From Burkholderiales bacterium (GTDB taxonomy: Bacteria > Pseudomonadota > Gammaproteobacteria > Burkholderiales > Ga0077523), in contig JALHMS010000020.1 of assembly GCA_022843925.1 (NCBI GenBank), positions 1-64,000 on the forward strand: a stretch of DNA of 64,000 nucleotides, read 5' to 3'. The notes under the pieces are model-generated. The model worked only from the letters and a program-made list of their open reading frames with translations. It was not told where the DNA came from and made no database searches. Each line of letters opens with the position of its first letter. Position 1 is the stretch's first letter. Positions 47,262 to 56,196 of this stretch are shown one piece after another. The translations under genes were made by a program, and so were the position numbers.

Positions 47262-47421
47262 CGGTCGCATCCGACGCAGCGGCTGCATCAACGTCCGGGG
47301 AAGCCGGATTCGAGCAAGGTGGCGATCGGGGCGCTGCGGGCGCTATAGTGCCGACGGGCCGCGCGGCGCCGTGACGCCACGGCGCGTGAGTTCGGTCCGC
47401 ACGAACCAGGGGAGACGGGGC

Positions 47422-48792
47422 ATGAGTGACACCATCAAGTACACGCTCGACGAAGCGCGGATTCCGAAGGTCTGGTACAACCTGGTCGCCGACCTGCCGA
47501 CACCGCCCCCGCCGGTGCTGCACCCCGGGACGATGCAGCCCGTCGGCCCGGAGGATCTCGCCCCCCTCTTCCCGATCTCGTTGATCATGCAGGAGGTCAC
47601 GACCGACCGAGAGGTCGAGATCCCCGATCCGGTGCGCGACGTCTATCGTCAATGGCGCCCATCCCCGCTGTACCGGGCCCGCCGCCTGGAAAAGGCGCTG
47701 CAGACGCCGGCGCGCATCTACTACAAGTACGAAGGTGTGAGCCCCGCGGGCAGTCACAAACCCAACACGGCCGTGCCTCAGGCGTTCTTCAACCGCGAAG
47801 CCGGCGTGAAGAAGATCGCCACCGAGACCGGCGCCGGGCAGTGGGGCTCGTCCCTCGCCTTCGCAGGCGCCCTGTTCGGCATCGAGGTGCAGGTCTTCAT
47901 GGTCCGCGTGTCCTACAACCAGAAGCCCTACCGCCGCGCCCTGATGGAGAGCTACGGCGCCCGCTGCATCGCCAGCCCCTCGATGGAAACGAATTTCGGC
48001 CGCGCGCTGCTCGCGAAATCGCCCGACAACAACGGCAGTCTCGGCATCGCCATCTCCGAGGCCGTCGAGATCGCGGCGACGCGGGACGACACGAAGTACG
48101 CGCTGGGGTCGGTGCTCAACCACGTGCTGCTGCACCAGACCATCGTGGGCCAGGAGGCCATCGAGCAACTCGCACTTGCCGACGACTACCCCGACGTGAT
48201 CGTGGGCTGCACGGGTGGCGGCTCCAACTTCGCGGGCATCGCGTTCCCGTTCCTCGGCGTGCAGCTTCGCGGGGGCCGCAAGGTGCGTGTCGTCGCGGTG
48301 GAACCGGCGGCCTGCCCGTCGCTCACCCGCGGCCGCTACGCCTACGACTTCGGCGACACGGCGCACATGACGCCGCTCACGAAGATGCACACGCTGGGCT
48401 CGACCTTCATGCCGCCCGGCTTCCACGCGGGCGGCCTCCGGTACCACGGCATGGCTCCCCTGGTGTCGCACGTCAAGGAGCTGGGGCTCATCGAGGCGCG
48501 CGCCTACCACCAGACCCAATGCTTCGACGCGGGAGTCTTCTTCGCCCGCAACGAGGGCATCCTGCCCGCCCCCGAAGCGAATCACGCCGTGAAAGGTGCC
48601 ATCGACGAAGCCCTGCGCTGCAAGGAAGAAGGGGTGTCGCGGGCGATTCTCTTCAACCTCTGCGGTCACGGCCATTTCGACATGCAGTCCTACATGGACT
48701 ACTTCGCCGGCAAGCTCACCGACCAGAACTACGACGAGAACGAACTCGCCATGGCCTTGGCGGGTCTTCCTTCGGTCCCGGAGCCTGCCTGA
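47422..48792 (+). CDS. TrpB2-type tryptophan synthase beta chain-like protein
   Basis: A 456-residue PLP enzyme of the trpB2 (TrpEb_2) subgroup. The long N-terminal extension (1-75) and EGVSPAGSHKPNT with PLP Lys113 are subgroup marks, with the PLP phosphate loop GCTGGGSNFAG (about 248) and FNLCGHGHFD near the end. TrpB2 enzymes condense indole with serine without TrpA. It may salvage indole. It stands apart from the trp genes, and neither trpA, trpB1 nor trpF is in the window. A good GGAG ribosome site precedes the ATG. Confidence 0.92.
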   Translation: MSDTIKYTLDEARIPKVWYNLVADLPTPPPPVLHPGTMQPVGPEDLAPLFPISLIMQEVTTDREVEIPDPVRDVYRQWRPSPLYRARRLEKALQTPARIYYKYEGVSPAGSHKPNTAVPQAFFNREAGVKKIATETGAGQWGSSLAFAGALFGIEVQVFMVRVSYNQKPYRRALMESYGARCIASPSMETNFGRALLAKSPDNNGSLGIAISEAVEIAATRDDTKYALGSVLNHVLLHQTIVGQEAIEQLALADDYPDVIVGCTGGGSNFAGIAFPFLGVQLRGGRKVRVVAVEPAACPSLTRGRYAYDFGDTAHMTPLTKMHTLGSTFMPPGFHAGGLRYHGMAPLVSHVKELGLIEARAYHQTQCFDAGVFFARNEGILPAPEANHAVKGAIDEALRCKEEGVSRAILFNLCGHGHFDMQSYMDYFAGKLTDQNYDENELAMALAGLPSVPEPA

Positions 48793-48793
48793 G

Positions 48794-49216
48794 ATGTTGA
48801 TGAACCTGCTGGGATCGATCGACTATCTGGCGGTGGTGTTCGCCGCGGTCGCCGGCATGATGGTGGGAGCCATCTGGTACATGCCCGGGGTGTTCGGGGA
48901 TGCCTGGCGCGCGGCACTCGGGCAGGAACGATGGCGGCACGCGGACCCGCGCGTCACGGTGCCTGTGAGGATGATCGCCACCGCCATCACGGCAATCAGC
49001 CTGGCTGTACTGCTGAGCGGTGCCGGCGTGACGACGCTGGCAGGGTCCCTGCGTCTGGGTCTGTTGGTGGGCACTGGAATCGTCGCACCGACGATCGTGG
49101 GCGATTTCCAGTACATGGGGCGCACGTGGAAGTTGATCTGGCTCACTGCCGGACATCGCCTTCTGCACATTACCTCCATAAGCGGCGTGCTCGGGGCGTT
49201 CAAACAATACGGGTGA
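48794..49216 (+). CDS. DUF1761 membrane protein
   Basis: A 140-residue inner-membrane protein with four predicted helices (about 10-30, 52-76, 82-100, 115-133). It carries the family opener VVFAAVAGMMVGAIWYMPGVFG with the WY and G residues. The closing segment is HRLLHITSISGVLGAF. Its ATG begins 1 bp after the trpB2 stop. No function is known for DUF1761. Confidence 0.82.
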   Translation: MLMNLLGSIDYLAVVFAAVAGMMVGAIWYMPGVFGDAWRAALGQERWRHADPRVTVPVRMIATAITAISLAVLLSGAGVTTLAGSLRLGLLVGTGIVAPTIVGDFQYMGRTWKLIWLTAGHRLLHITSISGVLGAFKQYG

Positions 49217-49221
49217 AGCAG

Positions 49222-49878
49222 ATGAAGTTGAGTACCGGTTCGTTCTTGAGGCTGACTATCATCGCGCTGATTGGTGTCGCATTCGGTGGGGTGAGCAGGT
49301 TCGCCACCGCCTACGATGACGATCCACAGGAATGCGGTCAGTTGGCAAACGCGTTTGGACCATTCGACTATCGGACGGTGGACACCAAGACCCTCAAGAC
49401 GGTGGAAGATTTTCACTTCACGCCAACAGTCGAGCGTCTCGCCGGTGGCCACACCGGCACCATCGAAGGAGATCTTTCGTACACTCTGCGGGCTCTCCCG
49501 AACCATCACAGGGCGCTGTTCTCGTTTGCGAGATTGGCACTCAGGGAGAAGAAATCCAAGTTCGCTACGTCCGAGCACTCCATCGACTGCTGGTTCGAGC
49601 GCGCATCGCGCTTCGCACCAGACGACGGACAGGTTCTCGCCATCGAGGCCTATTACCTTAGTCGCAAGGGCGACCGGTCAGGCGCAGTTAGGAAGTACAA
49701 GGAGGCCATCGATCTCGGTGTGGATACCGCTGATACCTACTACAGCTACGGCCTGCTGCTCTTTGATCTCAAGCAGTACGACGCATCGCTCGAATTCGCC
49801 AAGAAGGCGTATGCCCAGAATTTTCCCCTCCCGGCGCTGCGCAAGAAGCTTCAGTCCGTTGGGAAGTGGGTGGAGTAG
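49222..49878 (+). CDS. Exported TPR protein
   Basis: A 218-residue protein. A signal peptide or anchor covers about 1-35. Residues 45-105 carry a conserved block with FGPFDYRT, VEDFHFTPTVE and GDLSYTLRALPNHHRAL. Two to three TPR-like helical pairs follow (about 105-210), with AIEAYYLSRKGDRSGAVRKY and YYSYGLLLFDLKQYDASL. The block-plus-TPR form recurs in proteobacterial exported proteins of unknown role. Base composition is lower in GC than its neighbours (many AAG and TTC/ATC codons remain, but also ATC/AAA-rich segments), hinting at acquisition or relaxed codon use. Confidence 0.75.
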   Translation: MKLSTGSFLRLTIIALIGVAFGGVSRFATAYDDDPQECGQLANAFGPFDYRTVDTKTLKTVEDFHFTPTVERLAGGHTGTIEGDLSYTLRALPNHHRALFSFARLALREKKSKFATSEHSIDCWFERASRFAPDDGQVLAIEAYYLSRKGDRSGAVRKYKEAIDLGVDTADTYYSYGLLLFDLKQYDASLEFAKKAYAQNFPLPALRKKLQSVGKWVE

Positions 49879-50403
49879 CGAGAGCAGTGAAGGGAGAATG
49901 CTTGCGTCTGCCCTGATGCCACGGTCCCGCGTGGTGAGATCTGGCGCCCCCTTCCACCTCGTCATCGCGAGTGACCCGCTCCTACCGCAGTTTTTCGCGT
50001 TTGGCGCAACTCGAGGAGCGACGACGATCCCCTGTTCGATCGCGGAGCCTGAATTTCCTTGATTCTTCCGTAGCGCTTCGCCCAATCAGCCCGTCAGGCG
50101 ATGCCGACGAAACGCATCGCTCGCCGGTACGGCGTGTTCATCGGGTGCGAAAAACCACTTGAGCGCTCGTTTGGAGCAGCCAGGGGAAAAATCCGCCCAA
50201 CCCTGGCGAAGTACTGTTACGCGCTTCAAGAACGGGACCTTGCATCCAAGGCACCCTGTACTTTCGGCTCGATGCCGATCGATCCCGGCCCCTTGTGCAT
50301 GCTACGCCAACGCGGCCCGACCTATCGTTCCCTGGGGAAGGCGAGGTTCTGATGTATATGGGACCAGATCACGTCCATCCCCATGGATAACAGGTCGCTT
50401 CAT
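49879..50403. other. Gene-free region with one REP half-site
   Basis: A 525-bp gap between a plus-strand operon and the minus-strand exopolysaccharide locus. No supported gene is seen. At 49965-49985 the sequence TCGCGAGTGACCCGCTCCTAC resembles a right arm of the REP repeats at 1-543 (shared TCGCG and CGCTCCTAC), in degenerate form. Convergent terminators are not obvious. Confidence 0.4.
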
Positions 50404-51834
50404 TCAAACGCCAGAGCGGGGACCTCGCCAGCGCCGCACCAGCGCCAAGAGACCAAGTCCGGCAAGCATGAGTTCGATGACGAGGGGCTCCGGTATGGGA
50501 ACAGGATTGGACCAGTTCTCCGGACGATAGACCCAGACATTGCCATGGTCCCCGTTCTCCAACGCCATGAACGCGTTGAGGTTGGGGACGTACTTCCATT
50601 TGCCCCACACACCGTTCTGAATCTCTGGGGGAGGCAATTGTGCCGCGCTCAGGAACGAACCTGTCGTCACGCGGCTGAGGGCCCAGATCCCGTCCACGGT
50701 CCCGGACTCCGGTGCCGCGAGAGACCAGACTTCACCTCCGCCACTCCAAAGCAAAAACGTTCCGGAATCCGGATGCCAATCGATGCCCCAGAGCTGCCCA
50801 CCCGTGAAAGTCCCTTCTCCGACGATCGTTGGCGTGATCATCCGGTTGCGGTTGTCCGGCCCCGCCGAGTCGATGTCCCAGACGTTCAGTGTCCCGGGCT
50901 GCGCTCCGAGCGCGACGTACAGGCGCGAGGCAGGGTCATAGCCGGCAGCGCCGGTCGCGTCGGTGCCCCCCCAGAAGATGCCGACCCGCTCGAGCGTGTC
51001 CTTGGACGGATCATTCAGGTCCACGAGCGAATAACGGAAGAGATTCTTGTTCGTGCTGCCACCCGAACTCGCCGTGAAGTACACGACATCATGCCCATTC
51101 TCGACCGCCGTGGCGGACGTACCTGAAACGACCGACAGATCACCGAATCCAGACAGCTGACGGTTCTGCCACATCTGACCACCGATCACTGCCGGGTTCA
51201 CGGCCGACCCCGTGGTGCCCCCTACTTGATTGGCGTTCGCCTTGGCGGGATCCCACAGATAGGGACCTGTACCGACATTGCCGCCGTTGCCGTCGGGAAT
51301 ACGGAAATTGGTGCTCGAATTGAACACGGCACCGCCCAGCAAGAGCATCCGGTCGGCCACGGGCAGATAGTTCGTGTTGTCGTACGTGTGTGCGGACAGA
51401 GGTGCGTTGAGGGCGCCATCCTTTGCCGTGTAGGTGCCCGAATCGAGAATGACATCGCTCGGTAGAGAACCGCGCTCCCACCGCTGGGTCACTGCAGACC
51501 ACCGATAGACCTCGTTACCCGCATAGTTCGCGTGACCGCCCCCGAAGAGGAGCAGTTCTGCGCGATCGGAATCCCAGGCGAAACCACTCCACGCTGGGAT
51601 GAGTGAGTTGGTGCTCCCGTAGAGGGAATTGCTGAAGGGTCTGTCTATGCGATCGGGCCAAGCTTCCGAGAAGCTGTTCAGGCTGATCTTCGCCCAGCCG
51701 CCGTCCTGCATCCCGTCAAGGATACCCAGGACGTTGGAAAGATCGGGGGCTGCAGAGGCAGTACCCTGAAGCATCAATGAAACGATACCAACCACCGCGC
51801 CACGACGCGCGGACGCTATCCCAGTCTTCGACAT
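50404..51834 (-). CDS. PEP-CTERM beta-propeller (kelch-like) protein
   Basis: A 476-residue secreted protein. The signal peptide covers about 1-29 (ASA). The body has repeated Trp/Gly/Asp-rich blades such as ELLLFGGGHANYAGNEVYRW and FLLWSGGGEVWSL, consistent with a kelch or galactose-oxidase-like propeller. The C-terminus VPIPEPLVIELMLAGLGLL followed by RRWRG is a PEP-CTERM sorting signal. The start at 51834 has AGAGGTGG upstream. It is the last gene of the exopolysaccharide locus and a likely exosortase substrate. A possible sigma54-type site lies upstream. Confidence 0.88.
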   Translation of the reverse strand: MSKTGIASARRGAVVGIVSLMLQGTASAAPDLSNVLGILDGMQDGGWAKISLNSFSEAWPDRIDRPFSNSLYGSTNSLIPAWSGFAWDSDRAELLLFGGGHANYAGNEVYRWSAVTQRWERGSLPSDVILDSGTYTAKDGALNAPLSAHTYDNTNYLPVADRMLLLGGAVFNSSTNFRIPDGNGGNVGTGPYLWDPAKANANQVGGTTGSAVNPAVIGGQMWQNRQLSGFGDLSVVSGTSATAVENGHDVVYFTASSGGSTNKNLFRYSLVDLNDPSKDTLERVGIFWGGTDATGAAGYDPASRLYVALGAQPGTLNVWDIDSAGPDNRNRMITPTIVGEGTFTGGQLWGIDWHPDSGTFLLWSGGGEVWSLAAPESGTVDGIWALSRVTTGSFLSAAQLPPPEIQNGVWGKWKYVPNLNAFMALENGDHGNVWVYRPENWSNPVPIPEPLVIELMLAGLGLLALVRRWRGPRSGV

Positions 51835-51973
51835 CGACCACCTCTTGGCAAAAAGCGCTGCGAGCGAAGAACGTTGGTCTATCCATTCGATTCGCCCGCG
51901 CAGATAACGGGCATGCACGGTCACCTGCGCAATCTTCGCACCAACCGCGAGCTCTCATAAAATCAGGGAGTTG

Positions 51974-51990
51974 GCATGAACAGCGCCAAC
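51974..51990 (-). promoter_or_regulatory. Candidate sigma54-like site/palindrome upstream of the PEP-CTERM propeller gene
   Basis: On the minus strand GTTGGCGCTGTTCATGC reads as GG (51987-51986), 10 bp, GC (51975-51974), the spacing of sigma54 -24/-12 elements, with TTGGC at the -24 side but ATGC rather than TTGC at -12. The same place forms a 6-bp inverted repeat GTTGGC/GCCAAC. It lies about 140 bp before the ATG. Exosortase loci are often under RpoN-PrsR control, which makes it worth testing. Confidence 0.35.
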
Positions 51991-52035
51991 GATTGTAAAG
52001 AAAGTCGACCCTGAAACATGCGCCCTGCCCTGCCG

Positions 52036-52992
52036 TCACGCGTGGGAGCGTGATTCGTAGAGGAGCTGGGCCGGTCTGCTCGCCAAGCCCCTGTCGGTGG
52101 GGGCCAGCGCACGGCGGAGTGCGACACGTTGCAGCCACCCGAGAACCGGAGCCCTGCCTTGTTGTGCCGAGCGCTCCAGCCACGTCCCGAGCAGGCCCTG
52201 CACATCCCGCGGCAGAGCGCCGATCGGCATGCAACTATCCGCATAAAAGTGGCGCACCGCTGCGTTCTCGAGCACTCCTTGTTGCTGGCGGAGCACACGC
52301 TTGAACTGGGCCCGGAGGGCACCCAAATCGACCAGCGACTTGGGATCCGTATCCCATGTGGCGTCCGGCTCGATATGGATGTATTTCTTCGGATTCCAGT
52401 CACGATTTCGAGGTTCGAGGCCGAATGCGATTGCAGCGCCCATCGTCGGATCTGTTCGGTAGATTCCGATCGGAAGCTTGAAATCGCGGAGCCTCAGACC
52501 TTCCATGGCGGCCTTGCTGACGCAGTAGAAGTTCCCGTGAATGCCGCTCTCGCGAAGCATCGCCTCGCGCAGGTGTTTGACCCTGCGTCCGGACGACGGC
52601 AGACCGGTGCCGACCAAGGCATCGGGATTGGCGCACATTCCGCGTTCCAGAAGCGCCACTGCATCGGTCCGAAGTCTGGCGTACCCGTCCACGAAGTACA
52701 CGAAATCCTGGCCAGCCCAGGCCTCGGTGACGTACCAGTTCCAAGTGTGCGCTTTGTCGCCCAACGCAATGAACCAGACACGCAGCTCCACCGAGTCATG
52801 GCGGGACAGGGTCGGAACTCGCTCTGCCATGGCCTTCGCGAGCGCCTCGTTGCCATTGACGAGAATCTCGAGAACGGTGGAGCCCGTTGCGGGCACGGCA
52901 TGCAGCGCCGCTTGGACGGTACGCGTCAACTCGTCTGCGCTTTCGCGGGCCGCAAAGATGGCAATGGATCGCATTGGCGAAGCGATCTTCAA
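52036..52992 (-). CDS. Glycosyltransferase-like protein
   Basis: A 318-residue protein with a GT-A-like (GT2) N-terminal fold: MRSIAIFAARESADELTRTV, then YFVDGYARL where a DxD-like acidic pair would bind metal and nucleotide, and GLPSSGRRVKHLREAML. The best start is TTG at 52992, 7 nt after GGGAGGA. An ATG at 52974 lies 25 nt after the ribosome site and is less likely. It lies in the exopolysaccharide locus between the methyltransferase and the PEP-CTERM gene. Donor sugar is unknown. Confidence 0.68.
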   Translation of the reverse strand: MKIASPMRSIAIFAARESADELTRTVQAALHAVPATGSTVLEILVNGNEALAKAMAERVPTLSRHDSVELRVWFIALGDKAHTWNWYVTEAWAGQDFVYFVDGYARLRTDAVALLERGMCANPDALVGTGLPSSGRRVKHLREAMLRESGIHGNFYCVSKAAMEGLRLRDFKLPIGIYRTDPTMGAAIAFGLEPRNRDWNPKKYIHIEPDATWDTDPKSLVDLGALRAQFKRVLRQQQGVLENAAVRHFYADSCMPIGALPRDVQGLLGTWLERSAQQGRAPVLGWLQRVALRRALAPTDRGLASRPAQLLYESRSHA

Positions 52993-53166
52993 GACGGTTT
53001 CCTCCCTCGGATCTCGAGCACTCTGCGGAGATACCTCGCTGGTCGAACGGCGCTGCTGTTCATCGGTCGCCCGGGAACATGCAGCGTTCCTGGACTCTGA
53101 CGCGGTGGTGTTGCCGTCGCCTGTGCCCTCTGATCGAGACGACCTGCCAGTCGGATCCCCCACCGT

Positions 53167-53778
53167 TTACGCCGTGCGGTCGTAGACGACCTTCAACTCG
53201 TGGAAAACGAAGTACCGCCCGATCCACGCGAGATCCAGCGGGAAGTGGCTCATGCGGCTCACGGCGAAGCCCTCGCACGCGGTCAATCCGTGCGCACGCA
53301 GATAGTCGGCATCGACGTACGTCTTGTGCGTTGCATCTGATCGATAGCCCACCTCACACGGAAGAATCAGCACGAGGCGCCGGATACCGATGCGTGCACA
53401 CCCTCTGAGCAGCCGCCTGACCACCTCGTGTGCATTCTCGAAGTGCTCCAGCACGTGAGACATGACGAGCGTCTCGTATTGACCGACAGGAATCGGCGTC
53501 AGGGCGAAATCGTCGAGGGCTGCGTTGTAATCAAGCACCGGAAGGCCTTCGGCCCTGAGTTGCTCGACCAGATGCGGATTTATCTCCACACCCAGGGAGC
53601 CGATCGGCAACCTTCTGAGAAGTTGCCCGGCACCGCAGCCAAGATCGATCGTTCGACCACGCACGTCCGCAAGCACGTTGGAGAGGTACAGGCTCTTGAC
53701 CAACCTTCTCAGGGGATGCCGGCTCCGCGCAATCTGCGACGATGCGTAGGCGGCACCGAACTCCGTGGAATCGCTCAT
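53167..53778 (-). CDS. Class I SAM-dependent methyltransferase
   Basis: A 203-residue methyltransferase. Motif I DLGCGAG is present (about 49-55), followed by an acidic second motif LGVEIN, LDYNAALDDFAL and VMSHVLEHF. It starts at 53778 (MSDSTEFGAAYAS). Its ATG overlaps the stop of an upstream paralog (ATGA). Within an exopolysaccharide locus it may methylate a sugar or lipid-linked intermediate. The fold resembles UbiE/MenG-type small methyltransferases. Confidence 0.88.
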   Translation of the reverse strand: MSDSTEFGAAYASSQIARSRHPLRRLVKSLYLSNVLADVRGRTIDLGCGAGQLLRRLPIGSLGVEINPHLVEQLRAEGLPVLDYNAALDDFALTPIPVGQYETLVMSHVLEHFENAHEVVRRLLRGCARIGIRRLVLILPCEVGYRSDATHKTYVDADYLRAHGLTACEGFAVSRMSHFPLDLAWIGRYFVFHELKVVYDRTA

Positions 53779-54461
53779 CGGCTGGCCTCTTGCAGAACGG
53801 AAGGTTCGAGGACGACCGGCGCGCGCGCGGAGGGCATGGCGGCGCTCGCTCGACAGGCTGCGAGGAACGGCCTCTTCCCTCGGATGACGTGCTCGAACCG
53901 ATCGATGCCGATGCAACCGAGCAGATACGCCCCGAGAATCTGCGGCCTAATGAGGACCTCCGAAGGCAAAGTCGAGGACAGCGTCTCCCGCATGACCGCC
54001 AAGCGTCGAAATCGTAGAGCCGATCGCATCTGCCGGGAACTGAACCAGCCGCCCTCCCATTGCCGGCGCAGATTCCCCGGCACAGTCGCAGGCACAAGGC
54101 AAGGAACATGGTCAGCAAGACCGACTTGGTCGAGGAAGTGCGGCCACAATAGGACTCCTATCCGGTTGACGGGATTGGTCGTCGGAGCGAAATCGTCGAC
54201 TGCGGCATCGTAGTCCATGCTCCCAAGCCTTGCCCTCGATAGCGCCTCACTGCGATAGTGATCGACCCCGATACCGGCGGACTCTGGAAGCAGCATCCGC
54301 CGAGGATGCGTCCCCAAGCAGTCGCGATCCAGAATCGGACTTTGGAGATCCTGCAGCACTTCGCGCAGACGGACGCCCCTCACTACCCGTCGCCGGGGGT
54401 GACAATCTCGCGGCGGTCCAGCGCTCCCATGGCTCAATCCGAACTCATTCGCTTTGCTCAT
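53775..54461 (-). CDS. Degenerate methyltransferase paralog without the SAM glycine motif
   Basis: A 228-residue protein that aligns with its downstream neighbour over the first ~115 residues: MSKANEFG for MSDSTEFG, HPRRRVVR for HPLRRLVK, LREVLQDL for LSNVLADV, GIGVDHY for LGVEIN, MDYDAAVDDFA for LDYNAALDDFA. Motif I DLGCGAG is replaced by DRDCLGT, so SAM binding is probably lost or altered. The C-terminal part is different, with a basic and hydrophobic stretch (LIRPQILGAYLLGC). The start at 54461 has GGAG 7 nt upstream and the stop couples to the intact paralog, so it looks translated and not merely a relic. Confidence 0.7.
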   Translation of the reverse strand: MSKANEFGLSHGSAGPPRDCHPRRRVVRGVRLREVLQDLQSPILDRDCLGTHPRRMLLPESAGIGVDHYRSEALSRARLGSMDYDAAVDDFAPTTNPVNRIGVLLWPHFLDQVGLADHVPCLVPATVPGNLRRQWEGGWFSSRQMRSALRFRRLAVMRETLSSTLPSEVLIRPQILGAYLLGCIGIDRFEHVIRGKRPFLAACRASAAMPSARAPVVLEPSVLQEASR

Positions 54462-54621
54462 CCCGCAACTCCAATGACCAAATCCAAGTAAACGCTGCAG
54501 TCGGTGTCCTTCGCGGGGTCTCTCAGCCTGCCGGCACGGCCGCCTGCGTCGGGCCTGCACCTCTGGTCGACGGCGCGAATAACCGCGACCGATCGAGACA
54601 GGGTCATCCAGCGCCAGCGAC

Positions 54622-56085
54622 TCATGCGGAAGGCACCTCTTGACGCATACGTCCCGGTCTCAGGACTCCCCAGATCGAGACAATCGCAGCGCGATCGATT
54701 ACCCGTACACATGCGGCGTAGACACCGGCGCCGACGGCGATCATCAGCCCGAGCCCCGCAGCCGTGTTGGCAGCTTCGTGAAGTGCCGCCGCGACCAGGC
54801 GAACTGTCAGAAACATTAGGGCACTGCACGCCGCCGGACGTGCGATCGCCTTCAGCGCATCGAGTATCGAAATGCCAAGCACGGACTGGGTGCGGTGAAT
54901 GTTGATCCCCATCAGAACCGGGAGCCCCACCAGCCAGCCACAGGCGAGTCCGGTTGTTCCGAATGCGCCACCGACGAGGAAGCACGGCGGCAGAACTGCG
55001 ACCCCAGTGAGCGCGTTCTTGAGATCGATGTCGGGTCGGCCGACGCCCTGCACGGCGGTGGAAGTGAGGGTCCCGATCAGACGCAGCGGCAGCACCGCGC
55101 AGACGATCTGCAGCGGCAGTGCGGCGTTGCTCCAGTGAGGCCCCAAGGCGACGTTCACGAACCACGGCGCGATCCCGGCGATACCCCAGAGTGCGGGAAT
55201 GACGACATAGGCAGTAAGCCGCAGCCCGTCCAACAGTTCCGGCCGGATGTCTCGCTTGCTCCGATGCAATTGCGAAATGGCGGGGAAGGCGACTTGCGTG
55301 ATGATTCCCATCACCCTGGACAGGGGCAGCATCGCCAGATGCATGGCCACCGCGTACTCGCCGAGCGCGGTCTTGGAAAGGATACGCCCAGCGAGTAGCA
55401 CGTCAGCCTGGCTAAACACGTAACTGGCTATCCTTGCGAGCGCGACGTTGCGCCCGAAGTTCACGAGGCTTCTCGCCTCGCCGATCCGGAAGCTGGGCCA
55501 AACGCGGTCCGGTACGATGGCATAGAGGAGGACGATCCGCAGTACGCTGCCACAGACAGAACCCAGAACGAGCGCCCAGACGCCGTAGCCGAAGCTCGCC
55601 ATCAGAACAGTCGCGACTGTCGCCAAGACGCCGGCCGCGAGTTCCGCGAGCGACGAGCCTCTGAACTGCATCTCCCGCCGCAGCATCGCATCAGGCACTG
55701 TCGTCAGAGCATACAAAAGCAGATTGACCGATGCGACCTGGATGAGCAACTGCGCTTCTGGCGCCCTGAAGAACGCCGCAAGGAATGGCGCCAGCGCGGC
55801 GACGACACCCATCGACGCGAGCGCGAACAGGAGGGCTGCACCGAATACGCTCCGGATCTGGTCCCGTGTGAGGGTCCTGGACTGTACAAGCGCAGAGCCG
55901 AAGCCGAACTCGGCGATCATTGATACGATGGAAAGGACCGCAGAACTGATGGCAGCGAGACCGTAGTCGCTCGGGGCGAGGAGCCGCATGACAAACAACG
56001 TCCCGACCCACGAAATCAGTTGGGCCGCGAACTTCGCTGCTGCTGTCCATCGGAATGCAGACCCCACCCTGCTGCCAAGATTCAT
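54622..56085 (-). CDS. Lipopolysaccharide/exopolysaccharide flippase (Wzx-like)
   Basis: A 487-residue inner-membrane protein with 12-14 helices of the polysaccharide transporter (PST/Wzx) type. It begins MNLGSRVGSAFRWTAAAKFA and has the conserved RLLAPSDYGLAAISS near residue 47, where Wzx proteins have LxPxDYG. It would flip lipid-linked repeat units to the periplasm. The start at 56085 follows a weak GGGA. An upstream ATG at 56118 is possible. It lies between the ligase and the methyltransferases. Confidence 0.88.
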   Translation of the reverse strand: MNLGSRVGSAFRWTAAAKFAAQLISWVGTLFVMRLLAPSDYGLAAISSAVLSIVSMIAEFGFGSALVQSRTLTRDQIRSVFGAALLFALASMGVVAALAPFLAAFFRAPEAQLLIQVASVNLLLYALTTVPDAMLRREMQFRGSSLAELAAGVLATVATVLMASFGYGVWALVLGSVCGSVLRIVLLYAIVPDRVWPSFRIGEARSLVNFGRNVALARIASYVFSQADVLLAGRILSKTALGEYAVAMHLAMLPLSRVMGIITQVAFPAISQLHRSKRDIRPELLDGLRLTAYVVIPALWGIAGIAPWFVNVALGPHWSNAALPLQIVCAVLPLRLIGTLTSTAVQGVGRPDIDLKNALTGVAVLPPCFLVGGAFGTTGLACGWLVGLPVLMGINIHRTQSVLGISILDALKAIARPAACSALMFLTVRLVAAALHEAANTAAGLGLMIAVGAGVYAACVRVIDRAAIVSIWGVLRPGRMRQEVPSA

Positions 56086-56196
56086 CGAAATCCCGAGAAG
56101 CGCATGCCGCGCCCGCATAGGCAGCGTTCGAGGGCGCTCGGCAGGACGAGGATTCCTTGGTTCGCAGTCAAGGTGGCTGCCGGGACGTGCCGAGGA

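Noticed and set aside
49971-50162. Short frame resembling the well-known protein shadow of a tRNA gene (LAQLEERR...)
   Set aside because: The DNA does not fold into a cloverleaf: no matching acceptor ends, and the GTTCGATC loop lacks a complementary stem.
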